From: Orychophragmus violaceus
Lineage: Eukaryota > Streptophyta > Magnoliopsida > Brassicales > Brassicaceae
NCBI GenBank assembly: GCA_030180135.1
Contig: CM058239.1
Location: 42,977,270 to 43,041,269 of the forward strand
Direction of reading: 5' to 3'
DNA: 64,000 nt
Below the pieces are notes generated by a model. That model ran no database searches. It saw only the letters and a program-made list of their open reading frames with translations, and was not told the origin of the DNA. Both the position numbers and the translations under genes were made by a program. Of this stretch, positions 33,792 to 45,572 are shown piece after piece; within the stretch, counting starts at the first letter, position 1; every line of letters begins with the position of its first letter.

Positions 33792-36700
33792 CTAGCACCG
33801 GAAGATCTGGAGTAGCTCAAGACAATGTCTGAACTTCCCCGTAGGAACCGGCTTGGTTAACATGTCAGCCGCATTCTCCAACGTACACACCTTCTGCAAT
33901 AAGATTTCTCCAGAAGCTGCTAACTCCCTGATTTTATGATACCTTATAGCGATGTGCTTTGTCCTTGCATGATACACTTGATTCTTTGCCAGATACAGCG
34001 CAATCTGGCTATCACAGTGTAGCTGAACTCCACCTTGCTCAACTCCCAACTCCGCCACAAGTCCTCGCACCCAAAGTGCCTCCTTAGCTGCCTCACCCAT
34101 TGCCATATACTCAGCTTCCGTGGTTGACATGGCTACAACAGACTGTAACACGGATCTCCAACAAATAGGTCCTCCTGATAGTGTAAACACATATCCCGTA
34201 GTGGACCTCCTATTGTCTAGATCACCACCGTAATCTGAATCAACAAACCCCACAACTGATGCACTCTCCTGACCGCCAAAGATAATCCCACAGTTAGCAG
34301 AACCCTTCAAATACCTGAGTATCCATTTCACTGCTTCCCAATGATCTCTTCCAGGATTTGACATGTACTTACTAACTTGACTAACTGCTTGAGCCAAATC
34401 AGGCCTAGTGCAAACCATAGCATACATTAGGCAACCAACCGCACTTGCATAAGGAACTTGTGCCATATCTTTGATGTCTTCAACAGACTTAGGACACTGC
34501 TTCGCTGAGAGATTGAAGTGATTCGCCAAAGGTGTAGAAACCGTCCTTGATTCCGACATGTCAAAGCGTTCTACCACCTTCTCTATGTAGCTCTTTTGAG
34601 AAAGCCATAACCTCTTAGAGCTCCTCTCTCTGCGAATCTCCATTCCAATGATCTTCTTTGCAGCACCAAGATCCTTCATTTCAAACTCTTTTCCCAGTAG
34701 TCCTTTCAACTCAACAATATCATTCATATCGCTCGCAGCAATAAGCATATCATCAACGTATAGCAGAAGGAATATGGGAGAATGATCATCAAGGTACCTT
34801 GTGTAAACGCAGCAATCATACTCACATCTTTGGTAGCCAATTTCCAGCATATAAGAGTCAAAACGTTTGTACCATTGTCTTGGAGCTTGCTTCAATCCGT
34901 ATAAGGACTTCTTCAACTTACACACAAGCTTCTCCTCACCTGGCTTTACAAACCCCTCAGGCTGCTCCATATAGATTTCTTCTTCCAAATTTCCATGAAG
35001 AAACGCAGTCTTCACATCCATCTGTTCAAGATGATAATCCCATACCGCTACCAATGCTAACACAACTCGTATGGAAGTGTGTCTAACCACAGGTGAAAAA
35101 ATCTCGTCATAATCCACCCCTTTCTTCTGTGAGTATCCTTTTGCCACCAACCTTGCCTTGAACCTTGATACTTCTTTCTCAGAGGTTCCTGGTTTTACCT
35201 TGAAAACCCATTTGCATCCAACCGCCTTCTTTCCTTTAGGTAAAGGAACAAGATCCCATGTCTGATTCTTGTCTAGACTCTCGATTTCCTCTGTTGCAGC
35301 TTCCAGCCATTGCTCTTTCTCCTGGCTACTAATAGCCTCTCGAAAATTGGCTGGATCATCTGTACCAACAACCAAGGCATAGTTCACCATGTCTTCAAAA
35401 CCGAATCTTACTGGTGGTTTGGAAACTCTCTTTTCTCTGTTAGGTACCAATCTTTCCTCTGCTTTCTTTTTAACACGTTTTTCCACCTCCTGCTCCTCCA
35501 CAACAGGCTGCTCATCACTCTCTACTGTTGGTCTATCTTCAATAGACTCCTCCTGAATTTCCCTAGAATCCGTGCTAGTCTCAATGGTTACAGGCACTTG
35601 TTCTGACCTCGCCTGCTGCACCATATACTGCTCATCGAAAACCACATCTCGACTAAACACCATCTTCTTATCTTCAGGATCCCATAACTTGAAGCCCTTC
35701 ACACCTTTCTAAAAACCCAGAAAGATGCACTTCTTTGACTTAGAATCAAGCGTTGATCTTTCGTCACCCGGAATAAGCATATAAGCTGGACATCCGAAAA
35801 TCTTCAAGTTTGAAAGATCAACATCTTTCCCAGACCAAATTTCTTCAGCTATCTTTCCTTCCAAGGAACTCATTGGCGATCTATTGATGAGATAGACCGC
35901 CATGTTTACTGCCTCTGCCCAGAACCGTTTTGAGAGCCCTGCATTCAACCTCAAACACCTAGCCTTCTCTGCAACTGAACGATTCATCCTTTCACTGACA
36001 CCGTTCTGCTGTGGTGTTTTTCGCACTGTGAGTGCCTCTGAATACCATGCTCCTCACAAAACTTCTGGAACGCTCCATCAGTATACTCCGTGCCATTATC
36101 CGATCTCAGATACTTTACCCTTCTTCCTGTCTGGTTTTCAACTTCAGCCTTCCAAATCTTGAACTTTTCGAATACTTCAGATTTCTGCCTCATGAAGTAC
36201 ACCCAGACTTTCCTGGAGAAGTCATCGATGAATAAAACAAAGTATCTAGATCCTCCCAACGACTGTTCCCGAGTTGGCCCCCACACATCAGAATGGACAT
36301 AGTCTAGAAGACCTTTTGTCGTGTGTTGCCCTGTCTTGAACGAAACTTTGATCTGCTTTCCCATCACACAGAATTTGCAGAATTCCATCTTGCAGTTCTT
36401 CAACCCGTCCAGTAACCCCCTCTTGTGGAGTTCATTGAGACCATTCTCACCAATATGACCCATACGTATATGCCATAAGTTGTGGTCTCTGCTTCAGAAA
36501 CGGCAGCTGAGGCTTCTCCACCTACAACCACGTTTCCTATCATCCGATATACATTACCAGCTGTCATCTCTCCCTTCATCACGACCATGGATCCTTTACA
36601 CACCTTCAAAACGTTTTCTCCTTCATCACTTTTGAATTTGAATCCGTTTTTATGAAGTGTGCCCAAGGAAATCAGATTCTTCTTCACGCCTGGAATATGT

Positions 36701-37752
36701 CTTACATCCGTCAATGTTCTGATGCTACCATCATACATCCGAAACTTCACCTGTCCAGTCCCAATAATACCACAGACCTTGTCGTCTGCCAACTGAACAG
36801 AACCCATATTTCCAGCCATATACGTCTCGAACCATTCCTTATTTGGAGTCATATGGAATGATGCTCCCGTATCAAGTATCCAAGAATCTGCGTGATTCCC
36901 TGAAGTGACAGCAAGCATATCATAATTGATATCTTCTGAAACATCCTTTGCCTGGACTATATTTGCAGACTTTGAATAGTCCTGCGAATCCCTGCCTCCA
37001 TTCTGTTTCCTGGCTGGACAGTCTCTCTTGAAGTGACCCTTCTTGCCACAACCAAAACAGACTCCCTTAACCGCCTTTGGTTTTGATTTTCCTCTGCTAC
37101 CTCCATCTGCCTGCTTCTCTGTTGACCTCCCTCGCTCCTTGTTGTAATTCACGTACAACCCGTCTCCCTCAGACTTAGTATCCACGTTACCCACACGTCG
37201 CTCATGATGAGATATAAGCGACGAAGTAACCGTATCCAGACTTATCGTGGTTTTGTTACACGTTAAGGCAGTTAACAAAGTCTCATAAGACGAGGGCAGA
37301 GAACACAGCAGAATCATGGCTTTATCCTCATCCTCAATATCCTCACCCACACGCGTCAGATCTGTGATGATTTGGTTAAACGCGTTTACATGCTGAACCA
37401 GATCTCCACCTTCAGCCATCTTAAAACGGTATAACGTCTGCTTGAGAAATAACTTAGAAGACAAAGACTTCGACAGATACAACTTCTCCAACTTATCCCA
37501 TATAGCCTTCGGAGTTGTAAGATCCATTACCTGATTAGTAATCTCGTCTGAAAGACACAAACGAATTGTCGAGGTCGCCCTGTCTGTCATCTCCTCCCAA
37601 TCATCATCCTTGATCGCTTCTGGTTTCGTCTCTAACAACGCCTTCTTCATCCCCTGATGTGATAACAGGTCCTTCACTCGAAGTTGCCATAGACCGAAGT
37701 TTCCCTTCCCATCGAAACGAGGAACGTCGAACTTAAGAGAACTTCTGGTCAT
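33792..37752 (-). pseudogene. Copia gag-pol, right unit of the dimer; two frameshifts and one nonsense change
   Basis: Gag starts at the ATG at 37752 and continues without the left unit's stop into the protease. A one-base deletion near 36478 shifts the frame at the integrase zinc finger. A second one-base deletion near 36031 shifts it in the integrase core. A stop near 35711 (TAG where the left unit has GAG) follows CIFLGF. From 35702 to 33792 the linker, RT and RNase H are fully open. The two one-base deletions account exactly for the 2 bp length difference between the internal regions. Confidence 0.95.
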
Positions 37753-37777
37753 CGTAACCTTGTGCTCTGATACCACT

Positions 37778-38117
37778 TGTTGTATAAACTCGAGTGAACC
37801 CTAGAAGATAGAACGTTTGCGGAACTTAAAGAGAAACAATATTGAGGCAAATACCCTTTTGTCTAGGGTTTCTATATTTCATGTGTGTTATTTACAAACC
37901 CTTAGACCCCTTTATATACTGCCCCAAAACCCGATACAATAGATAATAGAAAGCCCTAACGAGATCTTTTCATTCTCTCGATACAAGGGGAAACTAAACC
38001 GCCATAGTGTACCCGATACAATAGACAATAGAAAGCCTTCGGCCGGTGACATTCCTTTGCTCACTCAAGAAAGGCCCCTTTGCAGTACCTTGAGATTTAA
38101 GTCACCTTAGGATAACA
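37778..38117 (-). repeat. Copia dimer LTR C (5'-most)
   Basis: 340 bp, with two private substitutions (AGATAATAG and GGCCGGTGA). PBS TGGTATCAGAGC on the minus strand at 37775-37764. Confidence 0.95.
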
Positions 38118-38122
38118 CTGCA

Positions 38123-40340
38123 CATACCAGATTGTACCACCGCTGAAAAGAAGGAATGGACATGGTACCAAGTGCGCAAGCATGGTGACGCTTGGGGACC
38201 TTATTACTGTACCTTCTACGATGGAATATTGCAAATTTCTTTCAACCCAACAAAGACATGGGCAAACATGATGATGTGGTGAGTATCCTCAACCGTATGG
38301 GGATTTCTAGCCTTTCTTACAAGCACTAACCCCTCTAAACTGAGCTTACAAGGCAGTTCTTTGCATCCATCGAGCTCCGATACAAAGACAAATCTAAGCC
38401 TACCGCTAGTGAGGGGGTATCTCATACTTCTTGAGCGGAATTCTTTAAGGAATAACTATTCTATAGATCTACGATTTATATGTGTTCCTTGAGGCTTTTC
38501 ATTGCTGTTACTTCTAGGATGACTTTTCACAAGCCGTTGAGGTGAAAATTGATTGGTATATGGGATAGTTGTCACGAGGTGTTAAGCTGTCATTGATACG
38601 TAACTCGGTGGTACGACTTGTGGCTAAGATCTTGGTACATTGTCTATTTGGAAAATATATAATAAGCACACTAAGATTCAACGAGCTTTGACTGCTACAT
38701 TTGGGATTTCTACCCGAAGCTCAGCACCTTTACCTCACATAGCCTCACATTGCGTTCAAAACCAATGTTGGTGTCGTCTACGTTGAGGCTTTTTTCTCTA
38801 GAAAATTCAGAGTTCTTCGTACGGAGAATGAGAAAAGGGAATATTTGGGGACTCCACTTACCCCCATCTTCCGATTCCATGGAATTGATCTCAGGACTAT
38901 GCCGAGTGTGATGACTCACCACCAGGGGCGGACGCACCATATAACTTTTGTGGCACGTGCCACATACTAACTTAGTATTATAACTAGCTGTGTAATTTTA
39001 ATTGGTGTACAAGATTCAGCTCAACCAGTTCTAAGATGCTTTGCTTCTATTATTAACCTGAGTTCAAAGCTCATTGTTGCCTTTTTTGTCTTTTTTTTTA
39101 AACAAAATTCTTGTATTTTCTTTTATCCATAAATACATATTTTCTTTACTTTAAGTATATTCCAAAGTCTTGTAATATATTTATACTACTTTTCTTTTAA
39201 ATATATCTTCTACCATTAAAAAACTTATGTTTTACTCCTATAATTGACTTTAGTTAAGTTTATTAATTTTAAGATTTTATTTTTATTTTTATCGTACTTC
39301 CAAATAGTTAAACCATGTTTTGTTCTATGAGAATTTTGTTCCTAAAAACGTTTTCTATCATACTTTTAATATTTTTATATAAATAACAATTAGAACAAAT
39401 TTACTTTATATATATGGTATTATTATGTACAATATAATACCATACAAATTCATATGCATCTAGAGAAAAATAAGTTTTTCTTTATTATAGTTCAAATTTT
39501 GAAACAAAATAAGACTAAAATTGTAATAATTTCTTTAATACTTTCAGTAATAAATTTTAACTACCAAATTCGATTTATATTTTCCAAAAGTATATTTAAT
39601 ATGTATATATAGGTGCCCTATACAGATTTAGTTTCTGGATCCGCCCCTGCTCACCACCGATTTGATGAGAAAATATTCAAGAACTGTCATATTCTCAAAA
39701 GCGATTTCCTTTCCTAATTCAGAGACAGGGAAGGTTTCCTCCTCCTCTGCTAGCTACCACAACCAAAGATCACCGTCATAAACTCCCGATGCAATTTGGA
39801 GTTCTTACCACCACCAGGGTTTCTCTGCATGCATCCTGATATCCCCACGAGTAGACATCGTAGAGTCAGCTCTTTGAGGACTGCTCCCACCAAGCTTAGC
39901 AAAGAAAATGTGGTAATACCTAACACCCTACTCACGCTTCACTACCAAAAGCCACCCCCACGGCGTCAATGAGCACCTCTTCCTAGCTTATACCGATGAG
40001 TTCGATATTTCACCTCTCTCTCCGACTGCCACAGAGGTCGAATGCTGGAATTGGTTGCTATAATCCCAGAAGAGGACCAACTATATGACACAACACACTG
40101 GGGAGCTTTAGCTAAGTTTTGATACACGCACTCATCCTCCTGCTTTAGCACCATACCTTCCGTTGTCCCTTCGACACACGCCACGCACACTGGCCCCTGG
40201 CGTTGCTGGACGTGCGACATTTCTAGTGGTGAACAAATGCTCCTTCCAATCCAGACTGCAGCTTGAGTCATCATCGACAACGTCGACCAGGTCAGAGTCG
40301 GAGCGCCAGCCCCGATACGCATAACTGAGCGCAATATTAT
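38123..40340 (+). pseudogene. Athila env-like (ORF2) region, remnants
   Basis: Weak coding traces occur after the copia dimer, for example TNVGVVYVEAFFSRKFRVLR and GTPLTPIFRFHGIDLR before the hAT insertion, and FDEKIFKNCHIL after it. Position (between integrase and the 3' LTR of an Athila element) and style suit the env-like ORF of Athila. The frame is heavily broken and no transmembrane segment is clear. The match is from memory of the family and needs a search to confirm. Confidence 0.45.
38923..39649. mobile_element. Non-autonomous hAT element (727 bp)
   Basis: Termini CAGGGGCGGACGCACC and, on the other strand, CAGGGGCGGATCCAGAAAC form typical plant hAT inverted repeats. The 8 bp target duplication CTCACCAC stands at 38915-38922 and 39650-39657. 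The interior is AT-rich with no gene. Confidence 0.95.
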
Positions 40341-41674
40341 CTCCCTATCTTACAATTGTTGTATACATCTACTTTTGTTATTTTGATGTCCCCACATTCT
40401 CTCTGCTTTATTTTCACATTGGGATAGTGTGAAGTAAGTCTGGGGGAGGGTGTTGCTACTGACGTCATTTCTATTTGCTTGGTTTCTTTTACTATGTCTT
40501 GAGTCAATCATCGAGTCATTTTCTTCTTCTTACTTAGTCATTTTGTCGGTCATGTAGCTTTACTGAGTCAAGAACTTGTTGGGAACAATGAACTGGTTTT
40601 ATGATGATCTTACAACACAAACATGCAAAGGCACCTCATTTTTAGATCTTCCTCATCTAGAAATGATCAACAATTAAGGCTTCGTTGGAATAGCAATCAC
40701 TATATCTTTATGGACTTAGTATTTAAATTAATTTGTCTCACTATATGTGTTAGTTTAGAGAAACGAAACTACATTCAAAACATCTTACCTTGTTACCACT
40801 TTTATTGTTCTGGATGGCTAGCTCTTCTTTAGCTAGTACATACCATTAACCCATATCTCTTTCATACTTCATACACTCTCCTTTGAGTTTTCTTTTTTGC
40901 AGACAAACTCTTAATTACTCTAACTATGAACATAAAAGAGAAGTGAGTGAATGCATCCAACAAAATCAACACAAAGGAATAGTTCCACAAAAGGGGTACA
41001 CATTTTTTAGCTTAATGTTCGTGCTAATTGAGATACAATGGGTCCTCTCCTATATAAAAAATAAATAAACAAATAAAATATCATTCACTGAAAAAAATAA
41101 AATGATACCCCAAATAAGTAGGAAAAAAAAATCGAATTTGAAGAGAGGAACTAAAAAGTTTATATCTCATTTGACATTGAAACCCCCAGAAAAGTTAAAA
41201 GACATAAAAGGAGTCGAAATGGAAGAGAGTGACTAGGACTTGTGGACATATACATTTCTGTTCTTTCTAGTCATTTTGTGTGATATCATGTACCCTCTCA
41301 TCATCTTGTAATCCCTAAACACTTAAAACTCCACCTTTAAATGGTTAAATGAACTCATTTACTCCTAGCACCGTCTTCCCTTAATAGCTCTTGTAGTGAG
41401 AAGCTCATGAAACGTTTAATTAACTTAGGTAGTTGTTTTTTAGGAATATGAGGCAATGATATGTTCTTGAAATTACGTATAGTTGGGGTTGAGAATATTT
41501 TGGTGGGATTCTGGTATAGATGTGTTGTTCTTGTTTTATCTTATATGGCCTGCAGGTTTTAAATTTAAGGACGGTTACTGACGACTAGGGAATTTCCATA
41601 CTTTTCAAGTTTCTTCCTTGTGTCTTAGCATTTTGTTTGGTTGAGGACAAGAAAAGGTCTAAGCCATGGGGAGT
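40341..41674 (+). other. Athila 3' non-coding region with polypurine tracts
   Basis: No gene recognised. GTCTGGGGGAGGG at about 40437-40450 and CATGGGGAG at 41665-41673 are polypurine-like. The latter sits right before the LTR, in the order GACAAGAAAAGGTCTAAGCC-ATGGGGAG-TTAATAGAC, which resembles the plus-strand primer context of Athila relatives. Confidence 0.55.
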
Positions 41675-44120
41675 TAATAGACTACAATTTGACCACATTC
41701 AAACCCATCCTTTCAGTAAGTTTTTGAGCCTTTTTGAGTCTTTATGTCCTTTTTGAGTCACATTTCAATTTGAATGAGGATTGGAGCACTTGGAGCGAAA
41801 GTACTTAAATTGGCGTAAAATGGTATTTTGGTGAAAGGAGGTTCAGACCGCCCGATCCGATCCAGATAGAGGGGCGCCTGCTCCCAATGTAGGATCGACG
41901 AATCCCATATACCCGGAAAACTATGATATTTAGGATCGACCAATCTAGGAGGGATCGATCGATCCCATGCACCAGAGAAGGAGCTGTTAGATCTAGGATT
42001 GGCTTATCCTGGAGGGATCGATCGATCCCCAGTACTTCAGCCAGAGCAACCGAACTGCCGATTAGACCGACCGTATGTGAGAAATTCAAGGAAAATCTTT
42101 TCTTTCCCTAAAAGTTCGCCAGTGTATCAAACACACATCCCAGACGCCAATAGACATATTCATTAATTATTCTATCTATGTTCTACCTTTCTAGAGAGAG
42201 AATTCTTGTAACAACTTAGAGAGAGATAATTAATTTTGAAGAAGATTTAGGAGAGGAATTCATACTCTACCAATTTGAGAAGATTTTTGAACCTTGTTTA
42301 ATTCTTTCAATATGATTATGCATTTATCATCTCTTTCTTGTATTCTTATCTCTATGTTTGAGTAGTATCCTAGTTGGGTTTAGGGTTTTCAAAGGATACG
42401 ATGAGTCTGTGGATTAGGAATGGATAGGGATTTTAGATTGAATGCCTTTCATTTATGGTTATGTGCATTGCTGAAAAGAGATTAGCTCCCCTGTTTCAGA
42501 TCTTAGGTAGTTTAGCACAACAAAGTTTGTTACATATGGGAATAAACATAAATGAGTATATTGTCTTTAGCCTGCGATGGTAGGTAAAGAAACTGTGAAC
42601 TGATCAAACTTGTACACAAATTAACGTTTGACTATAACACTAGGGAAATTAGGTTGATAGACATAGAAGGTTGCACAGCAAAAGTTGGTAATCTAAGTTA
42701 TTTGTTTGAGTTCGAGACTGCACTTGAATTGTACCATGAATTACTGATTGTTCCACGATTCTAGATTTATGCGAAACACCCTTGACCCAGCGCCTTTTAT
42801 CATTGTTGTATGTATTGTTTTATTTTCATCACATCACGGCTGCAATCAAACCATTTTTAATCGTCTTAGCTTCGCTTTTATTTTCAAGAATCTTAGTGAA
42901 ACATTGGTATTTGTGGATTCAACCTCTTTATTCTACTATGTTTGCTATGTGATAGGTTTAAAATTTAATCATTAATGTTCTACTTCAAGTGTACAGTAAT
43001 GTTATTGTAATACTTAGGGTATCAAACAAAGAACAGCAAATTATCAAAAGACTTTCGTTTTCAATCAATTCTAAGAAGTGCAATATGGTGGAAAGCAATA
43101 AACAATACTCATAATTAAAAGTGTTGATTCGACGGGAGAAAACGCTAGATTTAGGGAAATTCTCAGGAAATCATACAAATTTAGACACCGATTAATCATA
43201 ATTCATATTTAAGCACAGGTTCAAGAACTAGAAACATAAGTATAAAATAATTAAACTCTCGCTGCAATTATTGTTTATGCCTAGCAACCTAATGATTCAA
43301 ATCTCTTTGCTTTAGAGTTCTAGACAAGCATTAAGTTCAAGTTCTTCTGTTCATAATTTCCCTAAATCAAATCTCTTTGCAATTAGTTAAATTTCTCACT
43401 TTAAGTTATTAATCACACTCTCGGGTCAATCAATTAATCTAAGATCTAAATTCTTAGTGATCAGTCCATAATTAGCTTTAAGATTAAACTTAGGTGATGT
43501 ACAGATTGATGGTAAATCCTAATTAACCAAAGATCCTAACAGAGCATGAAATCTCTAACGAAAATCTCTAAATCCAACAAGGTAAACTACTTTGACATAT
43601 TATTGAGTAAACAGCACATGATGAATTGGAAAACCAAAAGACTCAATAGATATATAAAAGGGGTTCGAAAACTTCTCTGAAAGAGTATAAAGTAGCAGAT
43701 CAGCCTCAAGCTCTCAATATCTCTCAATCCAAAAGCAATAACAAAGATAAGAGATAAAACTCTCTTTAACCTAATTAATAGTCTAAAACACGTTCAGGGG
43801 CTTAATTACAAATAATAAAACTTCTTGGCACTTTTGAAATTCTTCAAAATATGTCGTTCAACTTCGCGTACAAGTATGTTCGGCGTCGGTGTCGGGCGAC
43901 ACCAGTGCTAAACTACGCCTCCAACTTCGACTTCTTGTGAAATGCTCTAGAAAAGCTCCAAAACTCCTAACTTAGCTCCATTTCCGTGCTAACCTGTAAA
44001 AAACTCAAAATACTAGGTAAAATACTATATATATATATCATGGTTAAAAACTTGGAAAGCCCATGATATATCACTATGGACTTGCAATATCCTATTTATC
44101 GTTTTAAAATATGTGTATCA
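41675..44120 (+). repeat. Athila 3' LTR (interrupted)
   Basis: Starts TAATAG (expected TGATAG) after the polypurine tract and appears to end TGTATCA near 44120. A solo LTR is inserted at 42950. Without it the LTR is about 1.3 kb. It holds two exact GGGATCGATCGATCCC palindromes (41951-41966, 42014-42029) and two degraded copies near 41892 and 41932. The right end is set by eye and could be off by tens of bases. Confidence 0.6.
42950..44073 (-). mobile_element. Solo LTR (1124 bp) in the Athila LTR, opposite orientation
   Basis: Begins TGATAGG and ends ATATATCA, giving TGATA/TATCA terminal inverted repeats, with CTATG at 42945-42949 and 44074-44078. On the minus strand it reads like a Ty3/gypsy LTR (TGATATATCATGGGC...). 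It contains GTGTCGGGCGACAC at 43889-43902. Confidence 0.72.
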
Positions 44121-45072
44121 CCAGGTGCGTTAAAGTCCTAACTGTGAGACCTATGTGATATTCGGGAGGCCAAGATGCCAGAGACTACTAAGTTGTTGGT
44201 TTAACATGCAATATGAAATCAACCAACTTATGTATTTTTTCTCTGTTCAGATGTTAAACAACTTGTTGGTCTTATATTTGTTCTCTGTTTAGAATGCTCA
44301 AAGGAATGCAGACATTTTATACCAAGAGCTCACATGGCATAATATTGATTCTTCGAATTATGTATAAAGATATTAATGAATACCAAATACAAGTGTGATG
44401 AGACTTTTGTGCGATGAGACTGAAGTCTCATCGCATCACAATGAATTCTTGTAATACAATATGATGAAGAGTCGCAGATTTTCAGGTCAATTGAAATTTT
44501 GAAACGACGCGCCTCTTAATTAATTATGAGACTTCACAGTGAAGTCTCAAACCATTAATTTCGGAAACACCAACAGTCGCATCGCCTCTATAAAAAAACT
44601 TCAAAAGTTGCGACTTCGTCTTGTACCTCTTTCCTCTTTATTTATCTTTGAAAATTCTCTTCATTCATCTTTGGCATTACCATCATGATTTCAAATTATC
44701 TCAGCTCCTTTGAGGTATGTCTCTTTCACATACATGTAGAAAGAAGACAATAATAGACTCTTAGCATTTAACCCCTCTGATCAAGACTATGCTTGGAAAG
44801 ACTATGATCAAGAGGTCAACAGAAACCCGATGGAAAATGGTGTATACACCTACTCTATGCTCTCTAGGGGTTTTTTTATGGAGAGGAAGAAGTGATGAAT
44901 TTTCCATTCAAGCACATGCGCATATCATCATGAGAGCTAGACATTTGTAGCCAGAGTTACGTCATCTTATATTCTATCAGAAGTGAGACCGTCTAGACGT
45001 TGAGGGTCCCTATAAATGTAGTTTTGCTACAATGGATATGAGTCTCAGTTGGTATAACGAAGTTTGGAAAGA
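44121..45072. other. Region between the Athila LTR and the assembly gap
   Basis: No gene recognised. A short exon-like stretch lies near 44300-44345 (NAQRNADILYQELTWHN when read in frame), origin unknown. Two perfect palindromes occur: TGCGATGAGACT-GA-AGTCTCATCGCA at 44410-44435, and GAGACTTCAC-A-GTGAAGTCTC at 44528-44548. A leader-like pyrimidine stretch follows at about 44610-44680. These probably belong to the left end of the Mutator-like block. Confidence 0.5.
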
Positions 45073-45572
45073 NNNNNNNNNNNNNNNNNNNNNNNNNNNN
45101 NNNNNNNNNNNNNNNNNNNNNNNNNNNNNNNNNNNNNNNNNNNNNNNNNNNNNNNNNNNNNNNNNNNNNNNNNNNNNNNNNNNNNNNNNNNNNNNNNNNN
45201 NNNNNNNNNNNNNNNNNNNNNNNNNNNNNNNNNNNNNNNNNNNNNNNNNNNNNNNNNNNNNNNNNNNNNNNNNNNNNNNNNNNNNNNNNNNNNNNNNNNN
45301 NNNNNNNNNNNNNNNNNNNNNNNNNNNNNNNNNNNNNNNNNNNNNNNNNNNNNNNNNNNNNNNNNNNNNNNNNNNNNNNNNNNNNNNNNNNNNNNNNNNN
45401 NNNNNNNNNNNNNNNNNNNNNNNNNNNNNNNNNNNNNNNNNNNNNNNNNNNNNNNNNNNNNNNNNNNNNNNNNNNNNNNNNNNNNNNNNNNNNNNNNNNN
45501 NNNNNNNNNNNNNNNNNNNNNNNNNNNNNNNNNNNNNNNNNNNNNNNNNNNNNNNNNNNNNNNNNNNNNNNN
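45073..45572. other. Assembly gap, 500 N
   Basis: Exactly 500 N, probably a placeholder length. Any open frame across it is meaningless. Confidence 0.99.

Larger units (their letters stand above)
28974..38117 (-). mobile_element. Tandem copia dimer: LTR-INT-LTR-INT-LTR
   Basis: Three LTRs of 340 bp (28974-29313, 33377-33716, 37778-38117) alternate with two internal regions of 4063 and 4061 bp. Only one 5 bp target duplication, CTGCA, flanks the whole array (28969-28973 and 38118-38122); there is none at the middle LTR. LTRs differ from one another at only two to three positions, and I saw about 25 differences between the internal regions. Unequal crossing-over between the two LTRs of one insertion is the simplest origin. 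Coding is on the minus strand in Ty1/copia order. Confidence 0.95.
26169..44120 (+). mobile_element. Athila-lineage Ty3/gypsy retrotransposon, 3' part (outermost element)
   Basis: Athila-type reverse transcriptase sequence begins abruptly right after the Tat 3' LTR ends at 26168. The element continues through integrase, a long post-pol region and a polypurine-like tract to an LTR ending near 44120. The 5' LTR, gag and protease must lie left of the window, beyond the Tat insertion. The visible part is interrupted by a copia dimer (28974-38117), a hAT element (38923-39649) and a solo LTR (42950-44073). All coding frames carry stops and frameshifts, so it is an old, inactive copy. Lineage is inferred from recognisable pol phrases such as a DDFSVYG active-site box and the ADHLSRMRIE linker. 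Confidence 0.8.

Noticed and set aside
28974..38117. Two independent copia insertions side by side
   Set aside because: There is no target duplication at the middle LTR, and the outer pentamers match each other.
38216..38425. Minus-strand ORF in the Athila post-pol region
   Set aside because: The plus strand has better, though broken, env-like coding traces here; the minus frame has no motif.
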